Positions 1 to 9,446 of a stretch of 41,379 bases of DNA are shown here, piece after piece. The translations under genes were made by a program, and so were the position numbers. Under the pieces are notes generated by a model, which searched no databases, was not told where the DNA came from, and worked only from the letters and a program-made list of their open reading frames with translations. This DNA comes from an uncultured Pirellulaceae bacterium. GTDB lineage: Bacteria > Planctomycetota > Planctomycetia > Pirellulales > Pirellulaceae. The stretch is from NCBI GenBank assembly GCA_938010615.1, contig CALLUY010000194.1, positions 1-41,379 of the forward strand, read 5' to 3'. Each line of letters begins with the position of its first letter. Positions within the stretch are counted from its first letter, which is position 1.

Positions 1-59
1 AAATGACCTCATCGCGGTAACGGGGAGGGAGTGGCGGTGCCTCTCCCTTACCCAATTAT

Positions 60-95
60 TTGTGCAACTTCAAAGCTTACGCGTCGGGTCAGGAT
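60..95 (-). repeat. Degenerate copy of the dispersed KPDAQAR-type palindromic repeat
   Basis: On the minus strand this stretch reads as a diverged form of the motif ACAAGCCCGAAGCGCAAG followed by TTTGA-GTTGC, seen more intact near 14642, 36407 and 36508. No gene was recognised in 1-240 apart from this repeat. A possible -10 hexamer TACAAT lies at 209-214, ahead of the first gene, but no well-spaced -35 accompanies it. Confidence 0.45.
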
Positions 96-252
96 TTGCG
101 CGGACAAACCAAACCATGCGGGATCGCGTTGCATTCGGTTCCGCATGACTTGCAACATCATGGCAGCATTCAAGGCATGGTCTGGCATTTGAAGCGCCCA
201 ATTTGCGTTACAATAGTCGAGGAAACTTCCTGTTCAAATCTTGAGTCCAAAC

Positions 253-1185
253 ATGAATCGCCGAACTTTTGTTGCCTCTGCCGTCGCTGCGACCGCGATT
301 GCGACAGGCCTGAAACCCGCTGATGCTTCCACTGCGCCGTTTCGGCGAGCTGGTCAGGATGTCGATCTTTCGGATCGCATTTATAAAACGCTCAAGTATG
401 GAATGGTCGGCATTGAAGGTTCGCTGACGGACAAATTCAAAGCTGTCAAAGAAGCAGGCTTTGCCGCAATTGAACTTGATTCGCCGCTGCGTTTTTCAGG
501 CAACGTTTCGATCGACGACGTTTTGAAAGCCGTTAAAGAAAGTGGCCTTCCGGTTGATGGAACCGTATGCGGATCACATTGGGATTTGACTCACTCGAGT
601 CCCGACGCGGAAATGCGAGCTGCGGCGCTTAAGGATCTGAAGGATGCGATCGAGCAAACGGGTGCGGTCGGTGGAACGACGGTCTTGCTGGTTGCAGGCC
701 ACGGAAAAGATGGGACGCCGGAAGAAATTGAGGCTCGTGCGATCGAAAACATTTCGCAAGCTCTACCAACGGCAGCAAAGTACGGCGTGTCGATCGTGAT
801 CGAGAACGTATGGAACAAAATGCACTACGATCACGACGGCCCATTCGAAACTCAGACGGCAGAACGCCTTGTCAAGTTCGTTGATGCATTCAATTCGCCA
901 TTCGTTGGCATGCAGTTCGACATCGGCAACCACTGGAAGTATGGCAGCATGGGCGACTGGATTCGTCAGCTGGGAAGGCGAATCGTGAAACTGGATTTAA
1001 AAGGGTTCTCTCGTGCAACAGGCAGGTTTACCAAGATCGGCGAAGGCGATCTTGATTGGGCCGACGTTCGCAAAGCACTCGATGAGATCAACTTTTGCGG
1101 CTACGCAGCAGCGGAAGTCAAGGGTGGCGATTTGGCCAGACTCAAAGAAGTCTCAGCCAACATGGACCGAGTTCTGGGGCTGTAG
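253..1185 (+). CDS. Tat-exported sugar phosphate isomerase/epimerase-like TIM-barrel protein
   Basis: The 310-residue product starts with a twin-arginine export signal (NRRTFVASA, hydrophobic run, Ala-rich end), so it should act outside the cytoplasm. The body is an AP-endonuclease-2-like TIM barrel, the fold of xylose isomerase-like sugar epimerases. Candidate metal ligands sit in IVIENVW, QFDIGNHW and AAEVKGGD, and the IGEGDLDW segment is typical of this family. Planctomycetes encode many such exported proteins; substrates are mostly unknown. The ATG at 253 places the RR motif at residues 3-4. An in-frame TTG at 241 would add four residues. The SDR gene follows 71 bases later and may be co-transcribed, which would suit a carbohydrate role, but that is inference. 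Confidence 0.8.
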   Translation: MNRRTFVASAVAATAIATGLKPADASTAPFRRAGQDVDLSDRIYKTLKYGMVGIEGSLTDKFKAVKEAGFAAIELDSPLRFSGNVSIDDVLKAVKESGLPVDGTVCGSHWDLTHSSPDAEMRAAALKDLKDAIEQTGAVGGTTVLLVAGHGKDGTPEEIEARAIENISQALPTAAKYGVSIVIENVWNKMHYDHDGPFETQTAERLVKFVDAFNSPFVGMQFDIGNHWKYGSMGDWIRQLGRRIVKLDLKGFSRATGRFTKIGEGDLDWADVRKALDEINFCGYAAAEVKGGDLARLKEVSANMDRVLGL

Positions 1186-1256
1186 GTGGGTCTTCGTTAC
1201 GTTTGCTGACGGTTTTCGGTCATACAGTCGATCTAAAATTAAATTGAAGGCGAGCC

Positions 1257-1961
1257 ATGAGTGAGAAGAACTTTGTCGTTGTTGGTGGAAGTAAAGGTAT
1301 CGGATTGGGCATCACGCAAGAGTTGTCCTCGCGCGGACATCAGGTCACGGTGCTTAGTCGGACAGGAGAGAATCTCGCGAATCTTGCAAATGTGACTCAT
1401 CGAGTGTTCGACGTGACCACGGACGAAGTTGACAAAGCGTGGCTGCCGGATTCGATCGATGGCGTTGCTTACTGTCCGGGAAGCATCAACTTGCGATCCT
1501 TTCGGTCTCTCAAGCCAGAAGTGTTTCGCGAAGACTTCGAATTGAATGTGGTTGGTGCAATCAAAACGTTGCAAGCTTCACTTGCGGGTCTGAAGAAGAA
1601 TGGAAACTCCAGCGTGCTACTTTTCAGCACCGTTGCGGTTGCTCAAGGCATGCATGCTCATGCTTCTATCGCGGCGTCCAAGGGAGCGATCGAAGGATTG
1701 ACACGCACTCTGGCCGCGGAGTTTTCGCCGCACACGCGAGTCAACTGTTTGGCTCCAGCGCTTACCGATACTCCTTTGACAGAAAAGTTTTTCGGTGATC
1801 CGGCAAAAGCAAAAGCAATGGGAGAAATGTATCCACTTGGTCGAACCGGGACGGTGAAAGATCTGACTTCGGCTGGGATTTTTCTGCTCGACGGTGAAAG
1901 CAGTTGGATTACTGGCCAAGTTTGGGGCGTTGACGGCGGAATGTCCAGCATCCGCAAATAG
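1257..1961 (+). CDS. Short-chain dehydrogenase/reductase family protein lacking the catalytic Tyr
   Basis: The 234-residue product has the SDR size and a Rossmann nucleotide-binding motif (VVGGSKGIGLG, residues 8-18). It also has a Ser at about 124 (FSTVAV), Lys142 in IAASKGAIEGL, and the family's C-terminal WITGQVWGVDGGM segment. In the YxxxK catalytic pair the Tyr position holds Ile138, read directly from codons ATC GCG GCG TCC AAG. The usual proton donor is therefore missing. The enzyme may be a divergent reductase using another residue, or a non-catalytic binder. The ATG at 1257 has no strong Shine-Dalgarno signal. It follows the exported sugar isomerase-like gene on the same strand. Confidence 0.85.
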   Translation: MSEKNFVVVGGSKGIGLGITQELSSRGHQVTVLSRTGENLANLANVTHRVFDVTTDEVDKAWLPDSIDGVAYCPGSINLRSFRSLKPEVFREDFELNVVGAIKTLQASLAGLKKNGNSSVLLFSTVAVAQGMHAHASIAASKGAIEGLTRTLAAEFSPHTRVNCLAPALTDTPLTEKFFGDPAKAKAMGEMYPLGRTGTVKDLTSAGIFLLDGESSWITGQVWGVDGGMSSIRK

Positions 1962-2116
1962 TCGATCGGTTCTGTTTGCGTGGTTTTTTGCGTGTGAGAA
2001 AAATTGAACTCTTTTTTGAAGCCATCGTAGGGACTGTTCGACATTGCCATCGCCTTGTCGGTGAAACATAATGTTTTCGATGGACCGAATTCCAATTTTT
2101 GCCTCACTGCTTCGCA

Positions 2117-3802
2117 ATGGAACAATTCAAAGACAATTCGAATGCGCAACCGAGTCTAGCCGGGGAGACAATCGGTGACTATCGGTTGCTGCGACGGCTA
2201 GGGTCCGGCGGTATGGCTGTTGTCTATCTTGCGGTTCAGGAATCGCTGAAGCGGAATGTGGCGTTGAAGATTCTGAAGCCTCATCTTGCGGACAATGCTG
2301 ACTATGTCGAACGCTTCAAGCGGGAAGCCCAAGCCGCTGCGGGGCTGGTGCACGCGAACATCGTGCAAATATTCGAGGTTGGCCAATCCGACGGATATCA
2401 CTTTATTGCTCAGGAGTACGTTCGCGGTCGAAACCTGAAACAGTACCTTGGGCGTTACGGAGCCGTTCCTCCGGATATGGCGTTGAGCGTTCTGCGGCAA
2501 TCTGCGATGGCGTTGCAGAAAGGTGACGAGCATGAGGTGGTGCATCGTGACATCAAGCCTGAAAATATTATGCTCACGGCCAACGGTGAAATCAAAATCG
2601 CGGACTTTGGTTTGGCTCGCGTTGGAAAGCAACCGGACAAGACTTTGACGCAGGCCGGTATCACCGTCGGCACACCACTCTACATGAGCCCCGAACAAAT
2701 CGAGGGCAACGAAGTTGATATTCGCAGTGACATCTATTCTCTTGGCGTCACCGTCTATCATATGCTCGTCGGCGAACCGCCTTTTGATGGCGATTCTCCA
2801 TTGGCGATTGCTGTGAAGCATTCCTCTGAGACACCACAATCGATTCGCACGCACCGAGTAGACCTTCCCTTTGAGTTGGAAGGCGTTGTCGACCAGATGC
2901 TGCAAAAGAAGAAGGAGCATCGACCTCAGACTCCGGTTCAATTGTTGAAGATGCTTCAGTCAGTTTCCGTTGAACAATCGAATGGGTTTGACTGGTCTCT
3001 GTTCGAAGTTCAGCCCAATGAACGTGATGTTGTTGTGGCAAGTACTTTGGCGTTTGGTGGAGCGACGGAATCGTTGTTATCGCCGCCTCGCAAGTCGTCG
3101 CCGTTAACCAGCACAATTCCTTGGTTCGCCGCGGCTCTGTTTTCCATTTTTGCATGGTGGGCCGGTAGCGAAGTTGCGAATCGATATTCTGGTTTGAAGA
3201 ATCAACGAAATGTCGCCGTCAATTCGGTCGAACAATTGAATGTTCCGATGGAGTGCAGTGTTGAAGAACAATATCACGCTGCGTATTGGGGGTCACGTGG
3301 AATCCCGATCGACGACTATTCAGGTCGCGAATCACTTTGGCGTGCCGTCAGTGAGTACTTTCCTCCCGAAGAGGCGACAACGGATGTGAACAAGACTCAA
3401 CTTTACAGCCTGAGGGCGAAGAGTCGCTTGGGAGAGATCTACATTGAGTCTGGCAACTACGATGCAGCGCTTGAAGTGTATGACGAGCTGGCCAACCAAG
3501 AAGAAATGTCACTTGAGTTTCGAACGACTGGATTGGCCGGGAAAGCAATCGCACTCAATATGAAACCTGCCGACAAATTCGACGGCGATGTCCACGAGCA
3601 GCAAAGCTTGATTCGACTTTGCCTTGATGCCGATTCCGGCGGTGTGCGAGAAAACAAGGAGTTGTTAAATGACTTCCTGAAACGACGAGTTCAGGTTTTG
3701 CTTGATAAATTCGAGAGCTATGGCAAGTACACGACGCCGCCACGACCGGCAGACTTTGCCAAACGCGATCGGTCGCCTTTCTTTCGGTGGTGGCAATCCT
3801 GA
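2117..3802 (+). CDS. Membrane-anchored Hanks-type Ser/Thr protein kinase
   Basis: This 561-residue protein has an N-terminal eukaryotic-like kinase domain (about residues 20-285). Seen in it are the glycine loop LGSGGMAVVY (28-37), catalytic VVHRDIKPENIM (HRD at 143-145), ADFGLA (DFG from 163) and GTPLYMSPEQ. A single hydrophobic segment at about 331-350 (IPWFAAALFSIFAWWAG) should anchor it, with the kinase domain inside and about 200 residues outside. The outer part contains a TPR-like stretch (YSLRAKSRLGEIYIESGNYD). Such kinases are abundant in planctomycetes and their targets are unknown. ATG 2117 is preferred; an in-frame TTG at 2099 would add six residues. It is unlinked by function to its neighbours. 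Confidence 0.92.
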   Translation: MEQFKDNSNAQPSLAGETIGDYRLLRRLGSGGMAVVYLAVQESLKRNVALKILKPHLADNADYVERFKREAQAAAGLVHANIVQIFEVGQSDGYHFIAQEYVRGRNLKQYLGRYGAVPPDMALSVLRQSAMALQKGDEHEVVHRDIKPENIMLTANGEIKIADFGLARVGKQPDKTLTQAGITVGTPLYMSPEQIEGNEVDIRSDIYSLGVTVYHMLVGEPPFDGDSPLAIAVKHSSETPQSIRTHRVDLPFELEGVVDQMLQKKKEHRPQTPVQLLKMLQSVSVEQSNGFDWSLFEVQPNERDVVVASTLAFGGATESLLSPPRKSSPLTSTIPWFAAALFSIFAWWAGSEVANRYSGLKNQRNVAVNSVEQLNVPMECSVEEQYHAAYWGSRGIPIDDYSGRESLWRAVSEYFPPEEATTDVNKTQLYSLRAKSRLGEIYIESGNYDAALEVYDELANQEEMSLEFRTTGLAGKAIALNMKPADKFDGDVHEQQSLIRLCLDADSGGVRENKELLNDFLKRRVQVLLDKFESYGKYTTPPRPADFAKRDRSPFFRWWQS

Positions 3803-3972
3803 GAGATTGTTAATGGACATTTGTATTCCGGTTGTGCCGGTTTTACGAACTCTGTCTTTGCTGCGGTGATTCGACTGCCTCAAAACGAGACCTTGTAAAC
3901 TTGGACTCAGGGTGTCGCTATCTACAGGCTACATTCTAAGGTCAATGTTTCATCTTCCTTTCCAGAATAGCG

Positions 3973-4203
3973 ATGTCATTTGCCTCATCAACAACTTCCG
4001 TGCTGCATCAGCAGATTGCAAACGCGATCGTGAACAATCCTCATTTGAATTCTCGCCGCATCAAGGTCCGCACCAACCGCGGACGCGTCGTGCTCTGCGG
4101 GTCCACTGGTTCATTCTTTGAGAAGCAGATGGCTCAAGAGGCGCTCCGTAGCATCGAAGGAATCATTTCGATTGAGAATGAATTGGAAGTTGAGAATGAA
4201 TAG
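3973..4203 (+). CDS. Small BON-domain protein
   Basis: The 76-residue product is essentially one BON domain, a short alpha/beta module thought to bind phospholipid or other ligands at the envelope. It shows an N-terminal helix (LHQQIANAIVNNP), the RIKVRTNRGRVVLCGSTGS strand-turn-strand with the conserved central Gly, and the closing EGIISIENELEV segment. No signal peptide is visible, so the location is uncertain. It is the last plus-strand gene before a convergent terminator. Upstream 3803-3972 holds no recognised gene. Confidence 0.75.
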   Translation: MSFASSTTSVLHQQIANAIVNNPHLNSRRIKVRTNRGRVVLCGSTGSFFEKQMAQEALRSIEGIISIENELEVENE

Positions 4204-4235
4204 CTGAACAGCGATTGCCGAGGAACCAATACAAA

Positions 4236-4269
4236 AAAACGGCACTGACGATTTCGTCAGTGCCGTTTT
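4236..4269. terminator. Bidirectional intrinsic terminator
   Basis: A perfect 15-bp inverted repeat (AAAACGGCACTGACG and its complement) with a 4-base ATTT loop ends in T-rich sequence on the plus strand. It is preceded by an A-run that gives a T-run on the minus strand. It lies between the convergent BON gene and the secreted-protein gene, so it can stop transcription both ways. Confidence 0.9.
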
Positions 4270-4299
4270 GTTTTGCATCAAGCCAGTTTGTCGTGTGGC

Positions 4300-5277
4300 T
4301 TAGAATCCAGGAGGCAGCATTCCCTGGATGAACTCGTTGAAGCCATCCGGTCGAGGAATTTTGACGCTGACCTCTTTGCCATCAAGATTCGCTTGCATCG
4401 CATCTCCGATTGCTTTCATGATGGGTTTGGCTTCTTCGTTTGGTGCGTTAGCTGGATTCATTCCGAACTTTCCCAACATCAGAATTGAATCAAGTCCATC
4501 AGCGAACTCTTCTGCCATGTCTTCGTCTTTTCCCGTTGCACATAGCGTAAGCAGTTCATCGCTATCGAGATCAATGGTGATGCGAAGATTCGAAATGTTG
4601 TTTAGCAATTCAGCGTAAGCAGCTGCTTGCGGCTGCGTCTGAGCAGCGAAATCGATGAGCTCTTCTTTCAAAGCAGCCATTCCGTCGACATCGACAACGA
4701 TTCGGATTGCGTGCTCCGGAGCCATTGCCCAAGCCTTGTTCAGTCCGTCAGTACTGACTTCGCGGTCTGCACGCGTCAGATATTTCTCAGTTCCCATCTC
4801 CATGGTCTTGTCATCGATTTTGTGAGCCAACATCCCCTGCGGAGAGTCAGGATCCGTTGGCTTGATGAATGTTTTGCCGCCGATCGAGACTTCTTCGCTT
4901 TCTTCACTCATTTTAGAAAGAGCGTTGTTCATCGATTGAGATTCACTGAATTCCATTCGAGTGAAAAGTTCCATTGGAAGCTCTGATCCCGGGCCCATGC
5001 CTTCGAATGCTTCGATGTTGTCCGGTAGGCTCATTGCTCCGAAGACGCGCGAGATTGCGGATGGATCCATCTCTTCCGGATTGACGCCAGGCAGCGTCTG
5101 CATTTTGTCTTGAAGGTCGAGCTGTTTGCCGAGTTCCGAATTGACAATTTTGTCCATATTAATTTCGAAACGGACAACCGATTTTTCTTTCGCTGCGAGC
5201 GGCGTTTGCTGAGCGACGGCTGGCGCGGTGACCAGACAGAGTGAAACAACGGCGAGGGAAAGTAATGCGGTGCGCAT
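4300..5277 (-). CDS. Secreted protein of unknown function
   Basis: The 325-residue product begins with a clear Sec signal peptide: MRTALLSL, a hydrophobic core, then APAVAQQ with probable cleavage after AVA. The mature part is acidic, rich in Met, Glu and Asp, and has no cysteine-rich, heme or enzyme motif that I recognise. Segments such as AIRIVVDVDGMAAL and ISNLRITIDLDSDELLTLCATG suggest a repeated alpha/beta layout like that of other planctomycete exported proteins of unknown role. It is downstream of alaS on the same strand, 90 bases away, and ends at the bidirectional terminator. I cannot assign a function. Confidence 0.75.
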   Translation of the reverse strand: MRTALLSLAVVSLCLVTAPAVAQQTPLAAKEKSVVRFEINMDKIVNSELGKQLDLQDKMQTLPGVNPEEMDPSAISRVFGAMSLPDNIEAFEGMGPGSELPMELFTRMEFSESQSMNNALSKMSEESEEVSIGGKTFIKPTDPDSPQGMLAHKIDDKTMEMGTEKYLTRADREVSTDGLNKAWAMAPEHAIRIVVDVDGMAALKEELIDFAAQTQPQAAAYAELLNNISNLRITIDLDSDELLTLCATGKDEDMAEEFADGLDSILMLGKFGMNPANAPNEEAKPIMKAIGDAMQANLDGKEVSVKIPRPDGFNEFIQGMLPPGF

Positions 5278-5367
5278 TGATTTAGACTCCAGTGAAAATT
5301 GAGGTTGAACCGGGCAGACGAATGCTGTTCGAAGCCGGGATTAATTTTGTTCTGCTCTATATTGAGA

Positions 5368-8160
5368 TTAGATCTTTGATTCGATGAACGTTACGGCCTC
5401 TTTAATAGCCTGTTCAATCTTTTCAGGATTTTTGCCGCCCGCCTGAGCAAGGTCCGGTTTCCCACCGCCGTTACCGCCAACAACTGGCGCCACGGTTTTT
5501 ACCCAATCGCCAGCCTTTATACCGCGTTCCACGAGGTCCCGCGACAGGCCAGCAATCATCATTACCTTCCCAGGACCCGGTGAAGTTGCAAAAAATACCG
5601 CAACTGGGTTGGTTTTCTTCCGAATTTGATCGATTAATTGGCGAAGCAGGTCCGGAGTCGCCACTTCAATCGCTTTCGCGATCACAAGGATGTCGCCTTT
5701 TTGCACACCTTCGGCGATCAGTTCGTCCGCAGAAAGATCCGCTGCACCTTCGAGTTTCTCAAGCTGATCAAGCAGCGATTGTTTCTCATCAAGCAGTGCC
5801 TGAGCTCGAGCTTTAAGTTCGGTTGTCGGTACGTTGAGTTGGCTCGCAGCCTGGAAGAGGGAGTTTCGAATCTGAGCATAGCTTGCGTCCGAGTTTGCAG
5901 GCCCAAGGTCGACGACCGTTTCTTTCGAAGACTTCTTTCCCGATGCGGCCTGTTTCTTCAAGTCACGGACTTCATCAGCCAGCCCCTTCACTGCCGGACC
6001 AACTTGCAGTGGAGCCACGCTTAACAGCTTTGATACTTCGTCCGCCGCCGCTTTGACTTGTTGTTGACTCTCAAGAGCACGTTTGCCAGTGAGTGCTTCG
6101 ATCCGACGTGTGCCAGCGGCCGTGCCAGATTCGGAGACGATTTCGAACGCCATCACGTCGGCACTGTTGTTTAGGTGTGTGCCGCCGCAGAGTTCTTTGC
6201 TGAATTCGCCAATCGAAACCATGCGAACGGGATCCGGATACTTTTCACCGAACAGCATCATGGCTCCGGCTTGCTTGGCATCGTCAAGTGAAACGGTTTC
6301 CCACTTAACTTCCACGCCTTGGCTGATTTTCTCCAGCGTCATCGTTTCGATCGCCGCGAGTTTCTCACTGGGAATGGCTCCTTGGTTGGCAAAGTCAAAA
6401 CGAAGTTTGTCGTCGTCGACGCGTGAACCTCGTTGAGTTGCATGTTCGCCAAGGTTCTGCTGCAGGGCGTAATGCAAAATGTGCGTCGCCGAGTGGGCTC
6501 GACATACAGCGTCGCGTCGATCGAGATCAACCGATGCAGTGACTGTGTCGCCAACTTTTAGCGTTCCAGATTTGACGGTTCCAACATGAAGAAACAGGTC
6601 GCCTGATTTTTCCATCTCAGAAACTTCGAATTCAACGCCATCGTTATTTAGTGCTCCGAAGTCGCTCTCTTGACCACCAGAACGAGCATAAAACGGCGTC
6701 TCGGAAAGCACGATCACGCATTGACCGTTGGAGGCATCGATTTCTTCGAGAGAAGATGATGCGTCGCCGATTCCCAGTACCGTCGCCGTGCCCGAAGTCG
6801 CGTCGTAGCCAGTGAACGTTGTCTTTTTGAGTTTGTTCTTGAACTCGTCAATCGGGCCGGAGTTCCCCATGACGCCGTCGACGAGCGTTCCACTGGCTTC
6901 GCCGTGACGATCCATCTCCTTTTGAAATTCGTCCCAATTGAAACCGAGTTCAGACTCAGCCGCCAATTCAGCAGTTAACTCCGGCGGCACGCCACGAGTC
7001 TGAAACAGTCTGGCAGCTTCTGCGGCATCGATCTCGGTTGCCTTTTGTTGCTTGCCTTCTTCGATCATCTGCTCGACAAATCGCAAATTGTTTTCGATCA
7101 AATGATAGAAGTCGGACTCTTCATTGGTGATCGCGTTTTTAACGCTGTCAACGGTTTGACTGAGTTCTGGATAGGGAACTTTCAGTGAGTCAACAACTGC
7201 CGGAACCAATTGAGCCAAGAACGGATCACGCAAACCGATTTGGTAACCTTGCAAGACTGCTCGCCGAAGTAACCGTCTGACGGTGTAGTTTTCTTTCTCT
7301 TTGCCCGGCAAGACGTTTTCGTGAATCGCCATCGTGCAAGCGCGAACGTGATCGGTGATGCGTCGCATGCGACGGCCGTTGTCCGTGTTGGGTTCGTACT
7401 TGATGCCGCAAATTTCTGCGGCGGCGTGCACGATCGGCAGCAGTGAATCGATGTGAAAGTTTGTTTCGGCTCCCTGCATGGTCGCCGCCATTCGCTCCAG
7501 CCCCATGCCGGTGTCGATGTTTTTGTTGGGCAGAGGTGTCAGATTGTTTGGCGGATCGCCGCCACGATTGAACTGAGTGAAAACAAGGTTCCAGATTTCA
7601 CACTCAGGACCGTCGTCCGGATGGAAGAAAATTTCGCTGCACGGTCCGCAGACTCCATCCGGACCATCGGTCGGAGCTCCGGCTGGCCAGAAGTTGTCGT
7701 GCTCCCCAAGTCGCTCGATACGATTCAGCGGCAGGCCGACTTCCTTGTGCCAAATGTCAGAGGCTTCGTCATCGTCCAGATAGACAGTGACGGTGAGTCG
7801 TTCAGGGTCGATGCCCATCCACTTTTTGTCGGTCAGAAATTCCCAAGCCCAATGGATGGCATCCTTTTTGAAGTAGTCGCCGAAACTGAAATTGCCCAGC
7901 ATCTCAAAAAAGGTGTGATGGTATGCGGTGCGGCCAACGTTTTCGATGTCGCCAGTACGGAGGCACTTTTGCGAACTGGTCGCGCGCGTGAACTCAAGTT
8001 CCACGTTGCCTAAGAAGTGATCCTTGAACGGATTCATTCCGGCGGGCGTAAACAAGACGGTTGGATCCCATTTTGGAACCAGCACGTCGCTCGTGCAGAC
8101 GGTGTGGCCTTTGGACTTGTAGAAGTCGAGATAGCGTTGGCGGATTTCGTCAGTTTTCAT
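5368..8160 (-). CDS. alaS: Alanine--tRNA ligase
   Basis: The 930-residue enzyme charges tRNA-Ala in the cytoplasm. The N-terminal class II catalytic core starts at MKTDEIRQRYLDFYKSKGH and includes FTPAGMNPFKD, GNFSFGDYFKKDAI and DTGMGLERMA. The editing domain carries the zinc-site motifs AHSATHILH and CGGTHLNNS. The C-terminal C-Ala domain ends with GGNGGGKPDLAQAGG. It is somewhat longer than the typical bacterial enzyme of about 870-880 residues; a segment around FQTRGVPPELTAEL lies in the usual linker. It lies 86 bases downstream of fhcB and upstream of a secreted-protein gene, without an obvious terminator in either gap. Confidence 0.98.
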   Translation of the reverse strand: MKTDEIRQRYLDFYKSKGHTVCTSDVLVPKWDPTVLFTPAGMNPFKDHFLGNVELEFTRATSSQKCLRTGDIENVGRTAYHHTFFEMLGNFSFGDYFKKDAIHWAWEFLTDKKWMGIDPERLTVTVYLDDDEASDIWHKEVGLPLNRIERLGEHDNFWPAGAPTDGPDGVCGPCSEIFFHPDDGPECEIWNLVFTQFNRGGDPPNNLTPLPNKNIDTGMGLERMAATMQGAETNFHIDSLLPIVHAAAEICGIKYEPNTDNGRRMRRITDHVRACTMAIHENVLPGKEKENYTVRRLLRRAVLQGYQIGLRDPFLAQLVPAVVDSLKVPYPELSQTVDSVKNAITNEESDFYHLIENNLRFVEQMIEEGKQQKATEIDAAEAARLFQTRGVPPELTAELAAESELGFNWDEFQKEMDRHGEASGTLVDGVMGNSGPIDEFKNKLKKTTFTGYDATSGTATVLGIGDASSSLEEIDASNGQCVIVLSETPFYARSGGQESDFGALNNDGVEFEVSEMEKSGDLFLHVGTVKSGTLKVGDTVTASVDLDRRDAVCRAHSATHILHYALQQNLGEHATQRGSRVDDDKLRFDFANQGAIPSEKLAAIETMTLEKISQGVEVKWETVSLDDAKQAGAMMLFGEKYPDPVRMVSIGEFSKELCGGTHLNNSADVMAFEIVSESGTAAGTRRIEALTGKRALESQQQVKAAADEVSKLLSVAPLQVGPAVKGLADEVRDLKKQAASGKKSSKETVVDLGPANSDASYAQIRNSLFQAASQLNVPTTELKARAQALLDEKQSLLDQLEKLEGAADLSADELIAEGVQKGDILVIAKAIEVATPDLLRQLIDQIRKKTNPVAVFFATSPGPGKVMMIAGLSRDLVERGIKAGDWVKTVAPVVGGNGGGKPDLAQAGGKNPEKIEQAIKEAVTFIESKI

Positions 8161-8246
8161 AGTTCAGCGATTGTTAACGTGATGGAAGTCAGCAATATAT
8201 CGCGGCGGCGACAAAGCGAACAGATAGTAGCAGGCCACGCAGGCGG

Positions 8247-9446
8247 TTACTTTTCCAACAAACTGTCGAACACTTCTTGTGCACTGCGGATGTTGGTTCC
8301 TGAAGCTGCCGACATTGGGATCGGAACGTCGTCCATGCGAACGAAATCACCGGTCGAGCTCCAGCCCGGAGCCCCCACGAAGACTTGGAGGTCCGCTGAA
8401 GAATATGTGTTCGCTGGAAAATCAGAAAGCACAATAACGGGAATCGTTTTCAGCCACGAAACGGTCTCCGCGTCCAGTTTATTTTCAAACGGCTCGCAGA
8501 CTCCGATGTCGCACACGATCAGTAAGTCGCACTCTCGTCGCGTAACGACGGAGGCGGTTGAGTACTCAAGGCCATTGTAAGTTGGGCCGTCTTTTGAAAA
8601 TCGTACAGCGTTTGGGAAGCCGCATAGCGAAGTCAATACATTGTTCGCGCCGATACCATTTCGATCATTTCTCAATGAGCCCATGACAAAACGCGTGTGG
8701 TTGTTTAGCGATCGTACTACCTGAAACCACTGATCCGTCGTTGCATCAAAACTGGCATCAGTTTGCGGCGGTTTGCCAACGAATACGGAACCGTAAGCCG
8801 CCGCAGTCAAAGTTTTGAGAAGCCCGGATTGCTTCTCGATATCATCGTCGTGGAGCCCGATTCGCAACCGTTGGACGAAAGGCAACGCTTCATCGGAACT
8901 CAGTTCGATGAACTCATCTGCGATTTTGGCGGTTTCTGTTTTACGATCATCGATCACGATCAGTCGTTTCGCGGGCTTCGTTGCATTGCGAACAAAACGT
9001 TCAATGAAACGCGGGTGTGTGGTCATGGGATCGCAAAACCACAGCACAACGACGTCCGATCGATTTACGACTTCGCCCAGCGTCGCGGTGACTTTTCCAT
9101 ACCGTTGAAACGAAGCCATCGAGCCGCGGCCGAGATTGCTCCAGCCAGAGTCGATTCCCGTGAAGAATCGATCGGCGACTTTGGTGGCAGATTGTTGAGC
9201 TTTCGTTGTCAGGTTTTCAATGCCGGTGATCAGAGCCGAGTTTGCTTTTGCGAGCAACTTTCGCGCGTCGGCAATCTGCTGATCGAAATCCGTCGATGGC
9301 GTCGCATTGGAGTCAAAGCGAGCGGCAAACCACTTTGCGCCGACCTCGCATTGAGAGGCTTCGAGTGGGACTTTCGAATCTGCTGAACTGGTCAAGCCAT
9401 CACAAAGACAGCTGCATCCGGGACAAACCCGACGTTGGCTACTCAT
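8247..9446 (-). CDS. fhcB: Formylmethanofuran dehydrogenase subunit B-like protein (FhcB of the formyltransferase/hydrolase complex)
   Basis: The 399-residue product starts with a cysteine cluster (RVCPGCSCLCDGL, Cys 8, 11, 13, 15) typical of FwdB/FmdB/FhcB. It continues with a molybdopterin-oxidoreductase-like body (SGWSNLGRGSMASFQRYGKVTATLGE, given here only as a landmark near residues 95-120, NRSDVVVLWFCDP, GANNVLTSLCGFP). In bacteria using tetrahydromethanopterin-linked C1 transfer, FhcB belongs to the FhcABCD complex that releases formate, and it has lost the redox role of the archaeal subunit. No fhcA, fhcC, fhcD or mch lies in the window, which fits the scattered C1 genes of planctomycetes. 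The ATG at 9446 overlaps the end of the upstream kinase gene by 8 bases, suggesting translational coupling. A longer frame reaching 9569 lies inside the kinase gene and is rejected. Confidence 0.82.
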   Translation of the reverse strand: MSSQRRVCPGCSCLCDGLTSSADSKVPLEASQCEVGAKWFAARFDSNATPSTDFDQQIADARKLLAKANSALITGIENLTTKAQQSATKVADRFFTGIDSGWSNLGRGSMASFQRYGKVTATLGEVVNRSDVVVLWFCDPMTTHPRFIERFVRNATKPAKRLIVIDDRKTETAKIADEFIELSSDEALPFVQRLRIGLHDDDIEKQSGLLKTLTAAAYGSVFVGKPPQTDASFDATTDQWFQVVRSLNNHTRFVMGSLRNDRNGIGANNVLTSLCGFPNAVRFSKDGPTYNGLEYSTASVVTRRECDLLIVCDIGVCEPFENKLDAETVSWLKTIPVIVLSDFPANTYSSADLQVFVGAPGWSSTGDFVRMDDVPIPMSAASGTNIRSAQEVFDSLLEK

